A stretch of 64,000 nt of DNA from Dromaius novaehollandiae (GCF_036370855.1 NC_088111.1:17767501-17831500); one strand, 5' to 3'. Counted from the first letter of the stretch, positions 24,691 through 36,321 are shown. The notes: generated by a model from the sequence alone, not told the origin. A program made the numbers and translations.

Positions 24691-27600
24691 CCAGGCTCGC
24701 CGTGGGCGGCGCAGCTGTCCTGCCGCTGCTCCCAGCACCCCGCTGTGCGGTGCCAGGCGGCAGCATGTCCCAGGCAGCGCTCCCGGCCCGGCTGGTGTCA
24801 CCGCAGCAGCACCAGCCTCGGCCCTGGCACGACGCCTCGGCCAAGTCCTGCTGCAGAGGCGCGCGGAGGCCGCCAGCCTCTGGGCCCGCTCCGAGAGGCA
24901 CCGGAGGCTGGCGGAGAGCGCGCACCTTCCTCGCCTTGCCCGGCTCCACCTACCGCCTTCCCTAGCCTAAATCTCCCCTGACCCATTACTCGCGGTGCGC
25001 AGGGCTGCCTGTGGTCCTGCCAACCAGAAAGCCTCCAAAGCCGCGACGGGAGGAGAGCGAGAGCACTTGCGGAGGCATCGGAGGCGCAGAACTGGCAGAC
25101 GGCGGCGCGAAGGCCCGGAAGGGCACTGCCACCCCGCGCGTGGCCCGCTGAAGCCCCTAAGCACCACTGTGCCCACCGCACGCACCGTGGGGCTGGCTAA
25201 AGGAAAACCTCCGACGGCCCCGCGGGGACAGCCAGCCCCTGCCGCACTTGGCCACAGTTAAACAAGACGCAGGCAAATACATTTACCCTGCGGGAACAAG
25301 GGGGCAGCCCAGAGGGAACAGACCGTTCCTGGGTGGCTAGGACCAAAAAGCGTCTCCAAGAGAAAATATTCGTCCAGAATTACCTGGGAAGAGCAAAGCC
25401 AGAGCCTGCGGCCAGAGGCTGAAGCCGGCTGCACCCCGAGGGGGGATTAGGCCAACTCCTCAGCATCAGGGCAGTGAACTGCAGGACAGGACGTCGGGGG
25501 ACAGTGCAGCAGGGCCGGGTGACTTCCTGGAAGATGCATCTTGGCCATAACGGTCCACACACCCACTCTGGGATCACAGCTGCACTGGGTCCCCAGGCCT
25601 GGCTGGGAAACAGCCCATGGTGCTCGCTACAGCTGCAAGAAACAGCATCCCCTTCCCCAGTGCACAGGCGCCTGGGGCAGGAGGTGGGGCCTGGTTCAGC
25701 ACGTTGCTGGTGCGAATCCTGGGACAGCCTGAGGATCCCAGTCCGAACACATCCCTGCAGGAGCTGGGGTGTCTGTGTCTCTCCCACGCAGAATCCTTCA
25801 GCACCTCCCCAGCACCTCCACTGAGGGCCCCAACCCAGCAGCTGCCTGCAACCATCCGCCCAAGAGCTGGGCTGGGGCTGAGGAGGGCGTAGGTCTGCGC
25901 ACAGCGCCGACCTGGGGTGCTAGTGCCAAGGAGCCTCCAAGGCCTGAGGTGGCACAGAGCATTGCTAAGTAGGAGTAGCGGTTTTCCATCCTCCCTCGGG
26001 GCTTGACTGGGACTGCCAGTGCCAGCCAGCACCCCAGGGTGCCCCCCAGACGGCCTGTTTGCTCTGCCCATGCAGCAGTAAGCTGGCATAGCGACCCTGG
26101 TGGAAAGGACGCTCTGACCTAAGATGTGGCTTGGCCTTTTAGCCCTTTTGCTGTTGACACTGCAAGATCACAAGCGAAAAAGGGAAACAAGCAACCCTTC
26201 CCAAGCTCACAGCAAGTAAAGGCAGAACAAAGGTTGCAGGATCGACCCCCTAAGCAGGTGAATGGATGACAAGTGTCACAGCTGAGTGTGGAAGTTCTTT
26301 ATTCATGGCCTGGAAGAAGGAGCAAAACGTGTCAAGTCTACAATCAAGTAGGAAATGCAATTTTCTAACACAGACTTCAGAGAAGTCAAAAATTGAGTTA
26401 AAAATTATATAGAGAAGCTTAAAAATTGTCAGCAGCAGGAGGACACTGAATACTGCAGAGGAGAGCCACGAGCACACGACGAGCGCGCGCCCCGCGAGGC
26501 TCCAGCACAGGGAATGGGTTTGCTTCCAGCAGCCCAGCGCAGAACTGCTGCAGCCCCCTGCAGCTTGTCAGCTCAGTGGCCAATTCAGAAAGGCCTGAAT
26601 TTCAGCTAGACCTCAGTGTGCCCTTGATTTACCCTCATCTGTAGTGTCTGTATTAAGAAAGGAGACAGCACGAGACTAGCATGACAGACAGATCAGGGCT
26701 GACAGCAAGCCGGACATCTCAGGCTCTCCGCACAGCGGTACAGAGGATGCTCTCGTTGGCTTTGGCCTACACACGCCGTCTCTGCTCCTGGGATAATGGC
26801 CACCGCAGCTGCATCCCTGCCGGCCTCAAGGGACCACTGCCTCATCGAGGAACCAGCATCACAGGAGGTAACAAAGCCATTCCTCCTCCCTCCAGGGGCC
26901 AGGAAGTGGCTCAGTACCTGCCTGCCCTCGGAGAGCTGCCAGCGCCTGTTACAAAGCAAGAGATGCTCTGAGCACCATGGCTAATCTCATCCCCACAGAA
27001 GGATAAGGCACAGACGTGGCAGCTAGCAGTGACAGTGAGGAATTACACGACTTTGCTTAACCCAGAATGGGCTGAGGTACACCCCCTCCCAAAAAGGGGT
27101 GCTGCTGGGTATCTCGGGCAGCTCTCTGACACAGGAGAGAGGCCGGGAAGGGGACGGAGATCCTGGGAGAGCACTAACTGAAACTCGGGAAAGGCCAGGA
27201 GAACAACCTGAAGGGGCACACAAACTGGACAGAATGTCACAGCCTGCACACCCCTCACTATCCTTGCAATCTCAGCCATGTCAGCGCGGAAGAAAACAAC
27301 GGCACAGAACTGGGGTAGGCTTGCTCCCCACCCAGCATCCTTGGTGCTCCCTCCCCCAGGCGGACGCAGGATCAGCAGTGTCACCATCACCAGTTGCTTG
27401 TCAGACAGAGGCAGCCGCTATCAGCTCGGACTCTAGGTGATGTGACCCCGAGATGTCCCAGAGCAGCAGCGTTCGGTTACGTTCCTGTCCATCAGTCAAT
27501 CCCAGGCTCTCCATCATTGATTTGTGTTTGCTCCTGCAGCCCAGACATCTGCAAGACAGCAGGGAGGTCGGTACGCACAGCCCTGGCCAAGCCTGCCCTG

Positions 27601-28860
27601 CCCCGAGGAGCCTGCCGAGCCAGAGAACGAGGCGGGGGAGAGGGGGTGAAAGGAGTCCTCCTCTTCAGAAAAGCACAGGCCTAGCAACCAAGTGCCAGCT
27701 CCCTTCCCACCTCCGCAGGGGTATGCTGCCAAAACAAGTCCTGCATGCAATTCAGCTGCAATGCAACATACGCTGCAGTAATTCGGGCAAGGAGGAAAGG
27801 GGAGGCAGAAACAGTCAGACTTCCTGCACCCAGTCTTGCTGGCTGGGGCGCAGAGGGGCACCGCATCACTTCAGGAGGCACTCAGAGGTGTCCACACAAG
27901 TATCCTCCAGCAGAAACAGCAAGAGATACTATGCCAAGCACAGGCTCAGAAGCAAAACCCAGCAAGCTCTCCTGCCCTTCCCAAGTTATCCCTAGGGACT
28001 GTTGACCCCCAGGCTTCTCATCTTGCCCACTGCTACAGCCAACACCACACCACCATCCAGCCCTTGCTTGGACATGAAGGATCTGGCTCAGCCTTCATTG
28101 AGCAGGTGTAGGAGCAGCAGGTACCAGCAGTGAGCAGGGCTGTGCACCAGCCCTCACTCTGCAGTGCGTACGAGAAAGGGGTGAGCTGGCTCCGAACAGG
28201 GGGAACTGCCTTGTAAGTGCCATGAGGCAGGACACCGCGCAGGCAGTTGCTAGCATGTGTATCTCCACACAGGATGAGATGAATGGGTCGTGCATAGGGT
28301 TTGCAGGCAAAGATGGCCTCCTCCTTGACAGCTGAAGCTGCTCAGACACAATGCAGCAAGTACGCAAGAACTCGGAGACGCTCCCTGCATTGCTCAGTGC
28401 CTGCTCTGGTGACAGTGTGGTGGGCGACCCTGCTCCACCTTCCCAAAAGCAGAGGAAGGTTTGAGAACAAGTGCTGCTGATTCAAGACCTGGACTGGCTG
28501 CCCTTGCCCAGAGACACTAACACCCAACCTCTGCCCCTTCTCCCCCACAGCTGTATGTGCGCCATGCATCTGCCATGGGGCAGACCCACTCCTGCTGGCA
28601 CACCCCACAGCACCTCCTGGAGCCCTGGTGCTGCGGTGGTTTCTCTCATCTGTCCACGCAGCACTATGGTCTTCACTAACCCTTGGACATATCCGTTTTG
28701 CCCACAATGGCGCTGGGCAGGGGTCTCGTTACCTCCCACCGGGTTCCTGGGACGCCTTTGCAGGGATCACAGCCGACCCCCCGTGCTGCCCATGTGGCAG
28801 CTTAGCCTAGGCCCCATCGCGCAGACTCACCTGCTTGTGCCGGGACTGGGCACAAGGCAG
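24690..28860. other. Intergenic region between DECR2 and RAB11FIP3
   Basis: G+C-rich sequence with scattered CpG continues to about 25250 and then becomes ordinary. No homologous exon was recognised. An AT-richer segment at 26284-26470 contains a minus-strand AATAAA and is listed separately. Open frames here are short and overlap on both strands, so none is called as a gene. Confidence 0.6.
26298..26303 (-). terminator. Candidate poly(A) signal AATAAA (minus strand)
   Basis: TTTATT on the plus strand gives a canonical AATAAA on the minus strand at the end of a 170-bp AT-rich island. It is the first canonical signal found downstream of DECR2, 2.8 kb past the stop codon. It could end a long DECR2 3' UTR or an unrecognised minus-strand transcript. 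Confidence 0.35.
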
Positions 28861-28863
28861 GGA

Positions 28864-28869
28864 TGTATT
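28864..28869 (-). terminator. DECR2: Weak candidate DECR2 poly(A) signal (AATACA)
   Basis: The variant hexamer AATACA lies about 250 bases past the DECR2 stop codon. No canonical AATAAA or ATTAAA was found nearer, so this is the best proximal candidate. It is weak. Confidence 0.3.
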
Positions 28870-29117
28870 GTGGGTGCTTAGACCCAGTCCCAGTCCCAGT
28901 CACCCAGGATCCCAAAAGCTTGCTGCGACGCACACGGCCTGCATGGCTGGCAGCCTGCAGGGGGACAGAGCCTGGGACTGGTACAACATGACCAGGCACT
29001 TGGGCAAGAAGGTAACGTGACACCCTCTGGTATGGCAGCCATGCCCTACACCATGGGGCAAGAGGCTTCCTGACATGAGCCCTGCTCCAATCGCACGGAG
29101 GGGGAAATGCACGTCAC

Positions 29118-29335
29118 CTAGAGTTTAGCAGAGGATGAAGCAATACCCAGCAAGGCAGGGAAGTCGTTGGCAGAGGTCAGCCAGCTCCCACCATCCACAA
29201 CCAAGGTGGTGCCTGTCACATAGGAGGACAGGGGGCTCGCCAGGTAGAGCACGCTGTGGGCAATCTCCGTCTTGTTCCCCGCACGGTGCAGGGGGATCAT
29301 CTCAAAGTAGCTTGCCTTCTCGGCAAATTTCCCAC
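29118..29335 (-). CDS. DECR2: DECR2 exon 8 (terminal)
   Basis: Codes the last 72 residues, from [20 protein letters not shown] to the C-terminal SSSAKL and a TAG stop. AKL is the peroxisomal import signal. The acceptor is TGTTTAG. Confidence 0.97.
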
Positions 29336-32300
29336 CTAAACAGTGAAAGAAAAAGTATTGGCTAGGACCACGGGGCCATCTGCCCATCATCACAGCCTGC
29401 CAGACACTGCAACCTGTCAGCACTGCTTGCATGGACAAGTTGATGAAAGCTGCAGGAAACCTAGATGAGATGCTGGCACAGTCCTGGGAACAACCTAGAG
29501 AAAGTCTTGAGAAAAGGGATTAAAAAAAAAAAGGGGGGGGGGAGTCAAGCCCAGCAGTGGGATACGTGCTGGATGCTGCAACGGTGAGTTCACATGATCT
29601 CACAGAGCTTTCCCAGCCTCTACGACTGAATAGGCGCTCTGCTGATGGACTTCCGAACCATCAGGCAGGGGAGCTGGTTACATCAGGGCATCACAGAGAC
29701 CAAAAAGAGCTGCCACTTGACAGAAAAATCAGCACCCTAAGAGCCGAGGAGGTGGTTGCTCCCTGCTCTCCTGGAAAGCCATGCCAGCTGAGCCATAAGA
29801 CAACTGGGCCCAGTGGGAATGGCCCAGACCACACCATACACCCCATTAGCAGGCCACCAGTGCCAGGCAGCTCCAGCCCCCCAGAAAGATGCCAGCAAGC
29901 CATTTCCGATGCACAGACAGAGAGCGTCTCAGGTTGCCTCACCCAGCCGTCGGAAGCCCTCAGTGCCCATGATGGGACCTGGTGCCAGGCTGTTCACTCG
30001 GATATTGTTGGGTCCCCACTCCACAGCAAGGTGACGGGTCATAGCATCTGGGAAGGGGAAGAGATTGCAACAGGAATGAGAAACAGACCAAGACTATTGA
30101 ACCAACTGTAGGGAAGCCAAAAAAGTAATGAGACACTCCGGCCAAGAGCAAAGGACCCAGGAAAAAACAGCCTGGAGGGGAGAGAAGAGCCTCAACCGAA
30201 TCCCAGGCATGTGCAACGCTGCACAGTAACCACTCTGATTCATACGTACCTCTCCTATGGAGGTGTTCCTATCACAATATGTGGAACAACGAGCTCCCTT
30301 ACCAGCCTCACATAGCCTGCAGAACCCCAGCAAGAAGCATTTTGGTACCTATAGCAGCCTTAGCAGCACCAGCATGCACCTGGAGGGCCTGCCCACGGTA
30401 GCTCAGAGTTGCTGTGATGTTAACAATGACTCCGCCGTGGTCCTGGGGAAGGAAACAAGACACAGTGTTAGGCAGGGAACACCACAAGGGACCACACAGA
30501 AGAGTCTAGTGGGACAAGGGAACTGGGCTAAGAGGAGGGTAACACATGGGCACAGCCACCTCCAAGTTGCTAACTCACCACCAGGGCAGCACTGCCCATC
30601 CAGCCTCACTGAGCCAAGTTGGCCAACAGCCAGCTTCCAGAGAGGCAGGAGAAGCATGGAACAAGCAAGGGCCAAGGGAAAGGATAGGAGCTGGAAAAGC
30701 AGCAGGAGGTTTACGGCTTCTTCCCAGGTAGCACTTCCCTTGGGAAACACAGGGCAGGGCATGGAAAGGTGCTACAAAAGTCAAAGCCTAGGGACATGCA
30801 AAATTCGGAGTCCACAACTCCCACTTCCTGCACAAGGGCTGCCATCCCAGAAAGGGAATGGACTTGATCCGAGCAGGGTTGACTCCCAGGAGGTGGTCCA
30901 GAGCCTGACAGCACAGCCCTGGGTAGTGGGGTACTGTGCACCATGCTCCCAGAAGCAAGAGCTCTTCTGCCCTCTACATTTCACTGCATTTCTCAGGAGT
31001 GAGGTATGGTTTGTTTGAATTTAACTCCCTGCTTACCAGGAGCTCCTCCACTGAGTCCTGTGGCTCAGGAGCCACTTACCCGGAAGCATTTCTCAAAGAG
31101 CACTTTGGAGGTGTTGAAGGTGCCGACAGTGTCGATATCCATCACTGTCTTGAAGGCGTTGAAGGACAGGGCGCTGGCTGGGCACAGGAAGTTTCCCGCG
31201 GCACCTGGAGAACAAGCAGTCAGGGTACAGTCAGCACAGGGCTGCGGCAGGATCAGGCGGATTCAGGGCACTCTGCAGGAGGGACAGTGAGCAAGTATGA
31301 ACGTGCACACAGACCCTACACCTAGAGGTTACTGAACTAGAGCCAATCCAGATCAGAGAGGAGGTAAGGGGGGGACACACGCTAGCAAAGGAGTGCTCTA
31401 CTCCCTGCAGCTCCTGCCAGAAGGCTGCTTTGCTGCTTTACTCCCTTGCTTTGCAGTTAAGGTTTGAGTGGAGTGTGGCACTTTGCTAAAGCTGTACCCA
31501 CATGACCACGGGCACTTTTGGGGGACCCTCCTGCAGCTTATGAGCTGGGCTCCCACTGCCCTCAGCTGGGGCAGCAGCGCAGGGAACCAGGCGTGTGTAA
31601 ACAGGCCTGACAAAGGGGCAGAGCAGCAGAGCAGCAGCACAGCCAGCGCAGGGGCAGCAGGCTGCTGGTGCAGGGATGACCCACATCGAGACAAGCAAGG
31701 AGGGCCAAGCACTTAGAGCGAGTCTCTGCTTTCTGCAAGACCATTCCCTCTGCAAACCTTAGCAGCTCACACCATCAGCTGCCAAGGACGCTCCCAGGCT
31801 ACAGGAGCAAAAGCCAGACACTAGCAAAATACAGCCCACATGCAGGGAAATGCTGTGCTCAGCAGTGAGTTTGTGGCAAATCTTCCCCATCCCCACTCCA
31901 GCGACTCACCATTTACAAGGATGTCAATCCGCTCGAACTCCTTCAGTGCCTCATCCACTGCTGCCACAATGGTTTGGGGCTGCCTGACATCTAGGGACAG
32001 AGGCAGGCATCGCTGGCCCGTGGCTGCCACCAGCTTTTTCGAGGCCTGGAAAAGAGAGGAGAGATTCTGGGACTCTCCTTCAGCAAGGGGGAGTCTTGGA
32101 CCTCATAACAGGTGAGCTACAATTCAGGCAGGAGCTGTGTCCCTGTTAGCACACAACAGATGCTGGCGTTGCCTGCACAAACACTTGTCACATCCCATCC
32201 TAGAAGCAGCTCCATTTTGTCAGCCAGCACAGCCTCTCTGTTTATAAAAATCCCCCTCTCTCACCTTGGGGAGGAGAAAGACCTCCCCAAGCACAGCAAA

Positions 32301-34884
32301 CTTCATCCTGGTGGCACTGTGGAAGCTAAAGCCCTGCAGTGCCACAGGAAGCTCCTGCATGTTGCATCCAAACAAGCATCAGGCAAGAACTGAGGCCACA
32401 ACTCACTAAACCCAGTCAACTCAATGGCTTCGCATTGCAACAGCACATCCTGAGCAAAATTTTTGCAGGGCAAATACAAAGGTTGGACCCAACACAGTAT
32501 TTTGGCATGAGCCCAGACACAGTTAACGTTAAGGTGTCAGGCTTCTGTCTCTATGTTCACCTATTTCACTAGGCAAAAGGGCAAATGCAAACCAACTGTC
32601 ACTGCGGACTCTGCCCGCGAGATGAAGCGGGGCCAGCTCTGCAGCTCAACGTCTCTGCCAGGAACCACCTCCAAGGCATTTGTTAAGAAACGTGGCTCTC
32701 CCGGGCAGCTTCAGGAAATTAAATATAGAGGACACACAGGCTCAATAGCAACCCACGTAACTGCACAACATCCAGTGACACTTCACATTCCTGCGCAGGC
32801 TCATCTGGCTGTTCTGAGAGAAATTTTGAGCCCCCGGTGACCACACAAGCACACCCAGTGACAAGAGCCTGGGAAACCAGTCCCTGCGCTCAGGAGATCC
32901 CAGTGTCCCTGAGGACTGGAAGGCTGCTTAGTCTTGCTGCTAGTTTTCTGGGATATGAGCATGAGGGATGTCAAAATGACAGTACTAACCACCTCCAAGA
33001 GGCAACTGGTCATACCAATTCACTCCTGAGCTCTGATTTTGATCTTTTATATATTTCAGTGAACTCTGTACAATTACTGCAAAGTTCTCTCACAGCCGCT
33101 TTCAGTCTGAGGGTACAGTACAAGCCAGTGGTGACGAACAGAAACTTTGATCAGCCAAACACCAGGTCAGGGTCAGACACACGGCGGTGGGTGTTTGTCC
33201 CACCCAGCTGCATGCAGGGCAGCTGCAGTCTAATACAGCTTTTTCAGTGTCTGCTTTCTAGGCCTGCATCTTCCACTCCTCAAAGCACAAAAATAACTGA
33301 GACTTTGAAGATCAAGATACCCCACTTAACCCACGTAACCCTAGGGTCAGGAGGATTTGCCCCTAGTCTAGGCTGAGATTCAGGTTCAACCTAAGATTGT
33401 CATATCCTACTGACAAATCTTCAGAGCTTGCCTCTTGGCATCCCATTTCCCTCATCAACCAGAAGGCATTGCAATACCAGGCTCCTGTGAACAACTTTGG
33501 ATAGAAATGCTCTGTCAGAGCAACAGACCTGCTGCATGAGGCTTTCAGCGGCCTGTTCTGTCATGCCACAGATAACAGAGATTCCCGAGACTGGGGGTGG
33601 TGGAGGGGGGTGGTGATTTCAGTGATTAACTGAGCTCTACCTCGAGGTGTCCTAGGTGAAATCCTACATTAACCCCCCTCCCATCCCACCCACCTCATGC
33701 AGTTCCCTGATAGTGCTGAGCTGTTCAGAGGTGAGCGCTTCCTTCAGGTAGGAAGAAGATGGGACAGTGCTAGGAAGCCATTTCACATGACACGCTAATC
33801 CCAAGGCTCTCATCTCGATCTCTAGCAGAGAGCAGAAGACTTCCAGGAGCTCACACATCTCCACACTGCCTGCAGGTCCCACTGGAGCCCACAGACTTAC
33901 CTCCAACACTCGCTGCTGGCTCCGGCTTGCGATGATGGTCTGGCAGCCATGCCTGCAAAGAAGGGCCAAGTGAAAAAGACCATACACGGCTGACTCCTTA
34001 GAGTCACTTCAGACCCCTGAAGATTACCAAAAATTCAGTCCACAAGTCATGGGAGCTGCAGCAATGCTGCTGGAATTAACATCACTTCTCCAGGCCAGAT
34101 ACAACTGTGCAAAGCCCAGGACTCAAGAAGGGGCAGATTAACAAGGCACTGGAGCCCTATTGCAGCCTTGTGACAGAGCAGGAATGCCTGAGGCCTGCTT
34201 CTACCTCCCACCCCACCTCAACCTACAAGAGCCTGGGGCAGACTAGGTTGCCAGTGTCTCCTGCCCATACTCCTCACAAAGATACTGCTGCCTCCAGCTT
34301 CCCACCCCACTGCAGGTCCACCTTGTCCCCAGCTGCTCCGGCAGGGAGGAGGCCTTGCTACCACAGCCTTTGCAAAGGACAGGAGGCCTTTATCACCTTC
34401 AGCATCCTGCACTTAAGCCAGCTCGGCCACAGAACCTGAAGAGGCAGAGCAGGACGTCTCCCTGTGCGCCACCACAGCGCAGCGGCTTCCCTGCGGGGCC
34501 CTGCGGCCCAGCCGTACCTCATGAACACCTCCGCGATGCGGAACCCGATGCCGGAGCCGCCGCCGGTGATGAGTGCCACTCTGCCGCTGCGGGGGAAAGA
34601 AGAGGGCTCAGGGCTGGGCCCAGGCAGAGCCTCCCCCGCCTCAGCCCCCCACGGCCACGGAGGAGGCGCGAGACCCAGCCTGCCAGCAGCCCCGGGCGCC
34701 ACGGAGGCCGCCAACGGCCGGGGCCTGAGCCGCGGCTGCCCGCCCGCTCCAGCTGCTGGGCCACGGCGGGCCCCGGGCCGGGCACTCACGCCAGGATGTC
34801 GGGGCTGAAGAGGTGGCGGTACTCGCGGAGGCAGTCGTCCGTGTCGACGTCCGGCGGCGGCTGGCAGGCGCCGGCCTGCGACAT
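29118..34884 (-). CDS. DECR2: Peroxisomal 2,4-dienoyl-CoA reductase, complete, eight exons
   Basis: DECR2 reduces 2,4-dienoyl-CoA with NADPH during peroxisomal beta-oxidation of polyunsaturated fatty acids. Coding exons: 34790-34884, 34518-34586, 33901-33952, 31910-32045, 31080-31204, 30349-30442, 29943-30047, 29118-29335. They join in frame to 297 residues (human recalled as 292). The Rossmann nucleotide-binding motif TGGGSGIG is at residues 39-46, the SDR strand-4 motif NGAAG at 117-121, the lysine of AAKAA at 187, and LAPGP at 211-215. As in other DECR enzymes, the usual SDR tyrosine of YxxxK is absent. The C-terminus AKL is a type 1 peroxisomal targeting signal. The start is chosen by homology ([11 protein letters not shown] matches human) and has G at -3. 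The frame is open further upstream, but that sequence is promoter-like. NME4 ends 1.3 kb upstream. Confidence 0.97.
29943..30047 (-). CDS. DECR2: DECR2 exon 7
   Basis: Codes [20 protein letters not shown] and [16 protein letters not shown]. The acceptor is CCTTCCCAG and the donor GTGAGG, phase 1. Confidence 0.95.
30349..30442 (-). CDS. DECR2: DECR2 exon 6
   Basis: Codes [17 protein letters not shown] and the AGAAKAA catalytic-lysine helix (residues 160-190). The acceptor is CTTCCCCAG and the donor GTACCA, phase 1. Confidence 0.95.
31080..31204 (-). CDS. DECR2: DECR2 exon 5
   Basis: Codes [10 protein letters not shown] through VLFEKCFR (residues 118-159). It was recovered by splice-site and homology reading. 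The acceptor is TTCTCCAG and the donor GTAAGT, phase 0. Confidence 0.95.
31910..32045 (-). CDS. DECR2: DECR2 exon 4
   Basis: Codes residues 73-117, including the LDVR motif (adenine-pocket aspartate) and the RIDILVN strand. The acceptor is TTTTCCAG and the donor GTGAGT, phase 1. Confidence 0.96.
33901..33952 (-). CDS. DECR2: DECR2 exon 3
   Basis: Only 52 bases, coding [18 protein letters not shown]. The ASRS motif sits at the end of the second Rossmann strand, where cofactor preference is set. The acceptor is TTTGCAG and the donor GTAAGT. It ends in phase 0. Confidence 0.95.
34518..34586 (-). CDS. DECR2: DECR2 exon 2
   Basis: The acceptor is TTTCCCCCGCAG and the donor GTACGG. It codes the glycine-rich NADPH-binding loop TGGGSGIG and RIAEVFM. 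Confidence 0.95.
34790..34884 (-). CDS. DECR2: DECR2 exon 1
   Basis: Codes residues 1-31 and two bases of codon 32: the N-terminal [11 protein letters not shown] segment and [10 protein letters not shown]. The donor is GTGAGTG, phase 2. Confidence 0.95.
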
Positions 34885-34950
34885 GGCGGCGCGGCTCCGC
34901 TGAACCCCTGCCCGACCCGACCCGCGCGGCCCGGCACCCGCGCCGCCCCC

Positions 34951-35153
34951 GCAGAGCACGCCGGGAAGCCCCACCCCCACCGCCCGCCCACCGCAGCACG
35001 CCCTGGCGCTGTAGTCGCGCCGCCGCAGGGCATGCCGGGAGCTGTAGTCCTGCCACAGCAGCACACCGTGGTGCTGTAGCCGCGCCGCCGCAGGGCATGC
35101 CGGGAGCTGTAGTCCCTCGCCCGCCGCAAGGCATCCCGGAGGGGCGCGTCCTG
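34951..35153. promoter_or_regulatory. Tandem ZNF143/THAP11-like site array at the DECR2 promoter
   Basis: Six related units begin at about 34951, 34993, 35025, 35058, 35090 and 35126, spaced 32-42 bp apart. On the minus strand the two best units read ACTACAGCTCCCGGCATGC followed by CCTGCG. This closely fits the SBS consensus ACTACAnnTCCCrGmATGC bound by ZNF143 and THAP11. The other units are degenerate: some keep CTACAG, others keep CCGGGATGCCTTGCGG. The array starts 67 bp upstream of the DECR2 start codon in CpG-rich sequence without a TATA box. The motif match is visible and the binding is inferred. Confidence 0.75.
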
Positions 35154-35252
35154 CCGCCTCCCTGTCTCCCGCGCGGAAGGCGCCGCGGCGCATGCGCCGG
35201 CGTGCGGAGCTGTTGCCTGGCAACCGCGCAGGGGCGCGAGTAGTGTCCCACA

Positions 35253-36025
35253 GTGCCCCCCAGCGTCTTCCCAGCGTCATCGCAGTGTCCCCACAGCCCT
35301 TTTGTCATCCTAGTGTCCCACTGCCCCCAGCGTCATCCCAGTGTCCCCAGTACCCCCCAGCGTCATTCCAGCGTCATCGCAGTGTCCCCAGTATCCCCAG
35401 CATCATCGCAGTGTCCCCACTACCCCCAGCATCATCCCAGTGTCCCCAGTACCCCAATGTCATTGCAGTGTCCCCACTGCCCCCAGCATCATCCCAGTGT
35501 TCCCCGTACCCCCCAGCATCATCCCAGTGTCCTCACTGCCCCCCAGTGTCCCCAGTACCCTAGTGTCATTGCAGTGTCCCCACTGCCCCCAGCATCATCC
35601 CAGCATCCCCACTGCCCTCTTGTCATCCTAGTGTCCCCACTTCCCCCAGCGTCATCCCAGTGTCCCCGGTACCCCAGCATCATCCCAGTGTGCCCACTGC
35701 CCCCAGCATCATCCCAGTGTCCCCAGTACCCCCAGCATCATCCCAGTGTCCCCACTGTCCCCCAGAATCATCCCAGTGTCCCCACTGACCTTTTATCATC
35801 CTAGTGTCCCCATTGCCCCCCGCATCATCCCAGTGTCCCCAGTACCCCAGCATCATCCCAGTGTCCCCACTGTACCCCAGCGTTATTGCAGTGTCCTCAC
35901 TACCCCAGTGTCATCCCAGTGTCCCCACTGCCCTCCAGTGTCATCCCAGTCTCTCCCCAGTACCCCAGCATCATCCCAGCATCCTCAAAGTCTTCGCAGT
36001 GTCCCTAGTGGCATCCCAGTAGCAT
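35253..36025. repeat. 28-30 bp minisatellite between NME4 and DECR2
   Basis: About 25 imperfect units are built on CATCATCCCAGTGTCCCCA followed by CTGCCCCCAG or GTACCCCAG. It fills most of the 1.3 kb gap between the NME4 poly(A) site and the DECR2 promoter. Units alternate between CTGCC and GTACC variants, which suggests higher-order amplification. Confidence 0.95.
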
Positions 36026-36158
36026 CCCAGTGCCCCCTAGAGACATCACAGAGCCCCCGAGGAAGCTCCCGCGGGCCCCAGCAGCCCCTTTTGGCTGCCC
36101 CCCCTCCCCATGGCCCCTGCCGGGGACGGAGACGGGCGTCAGGCCCGGAGGAGGCCGC

Positions 36159-36164
36159 TTTAAT
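36159..36164 (-). terminator. NME4: NME4 poly(A) signal (ATTAAA)
   Basis: TTTAAT on the plus strand reads ATTAAA on the minus strand, 37 bases past the NME4 stop. This gives a very short 3' UTR that ends before the minisatellite. Confidence 0.7.
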
Positions 36165-36200
36165 GGGGGCATGGCACGGCAGGGCAGCGGGGCGGCCGGG

Positions 36201-36321
36201 CTAGGGCCCGTAGGTGTAGTCCTGGTCGCTGCACTCCCAGGCCACCAGCTCGCTGCTGTGAAACCAGAAGTCGATCTCCTTGTGGGCCGTCTCCACCGAG
36301 TCGCTGGCGTGAACCACGTTC
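36201..36321 (-). CDS. NME4: NME4 exon 5 (terminal)
   Basis: Codes [20 protein letters not shown], which includes catalytic His151, and ends TYGP with a TAG stop. The acceptor is GCCGCACAG. Confidence 0.97.

Larger units (their letters stand above)
29336..34789 (-). other. DECR2: DECR2 introns
   Basis: The seven introns are 34587-34789, 33953-34517, 32046-33900, 31205-31909, 30443-31079, 30048-30348 and 29336-29942. All are GT-AG. A short A-then-G simple tract (A11 followed by G10) lies at 29521-29541. No other feature is supported within them. Confidence 0.85.

Noticed and set aside
34358-35308. 316-codon minus-strand frame across DECR2 exons 1-2
   Set aside because: It reads through a clear intron and the promoter array. 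The spliced DECR2 model fits the family far better.
35253-36025. Possible CRISPR array
   Set aside because: Units are contiguous and imperfect with no alternating unique spacers, and the genome is vertebrate.
35253-36204. Plus-strand frames of CPHCPQHHPSV-type repeats
   Set aside because: They are a by-product of the minisatellite between NME4 and DECR2.
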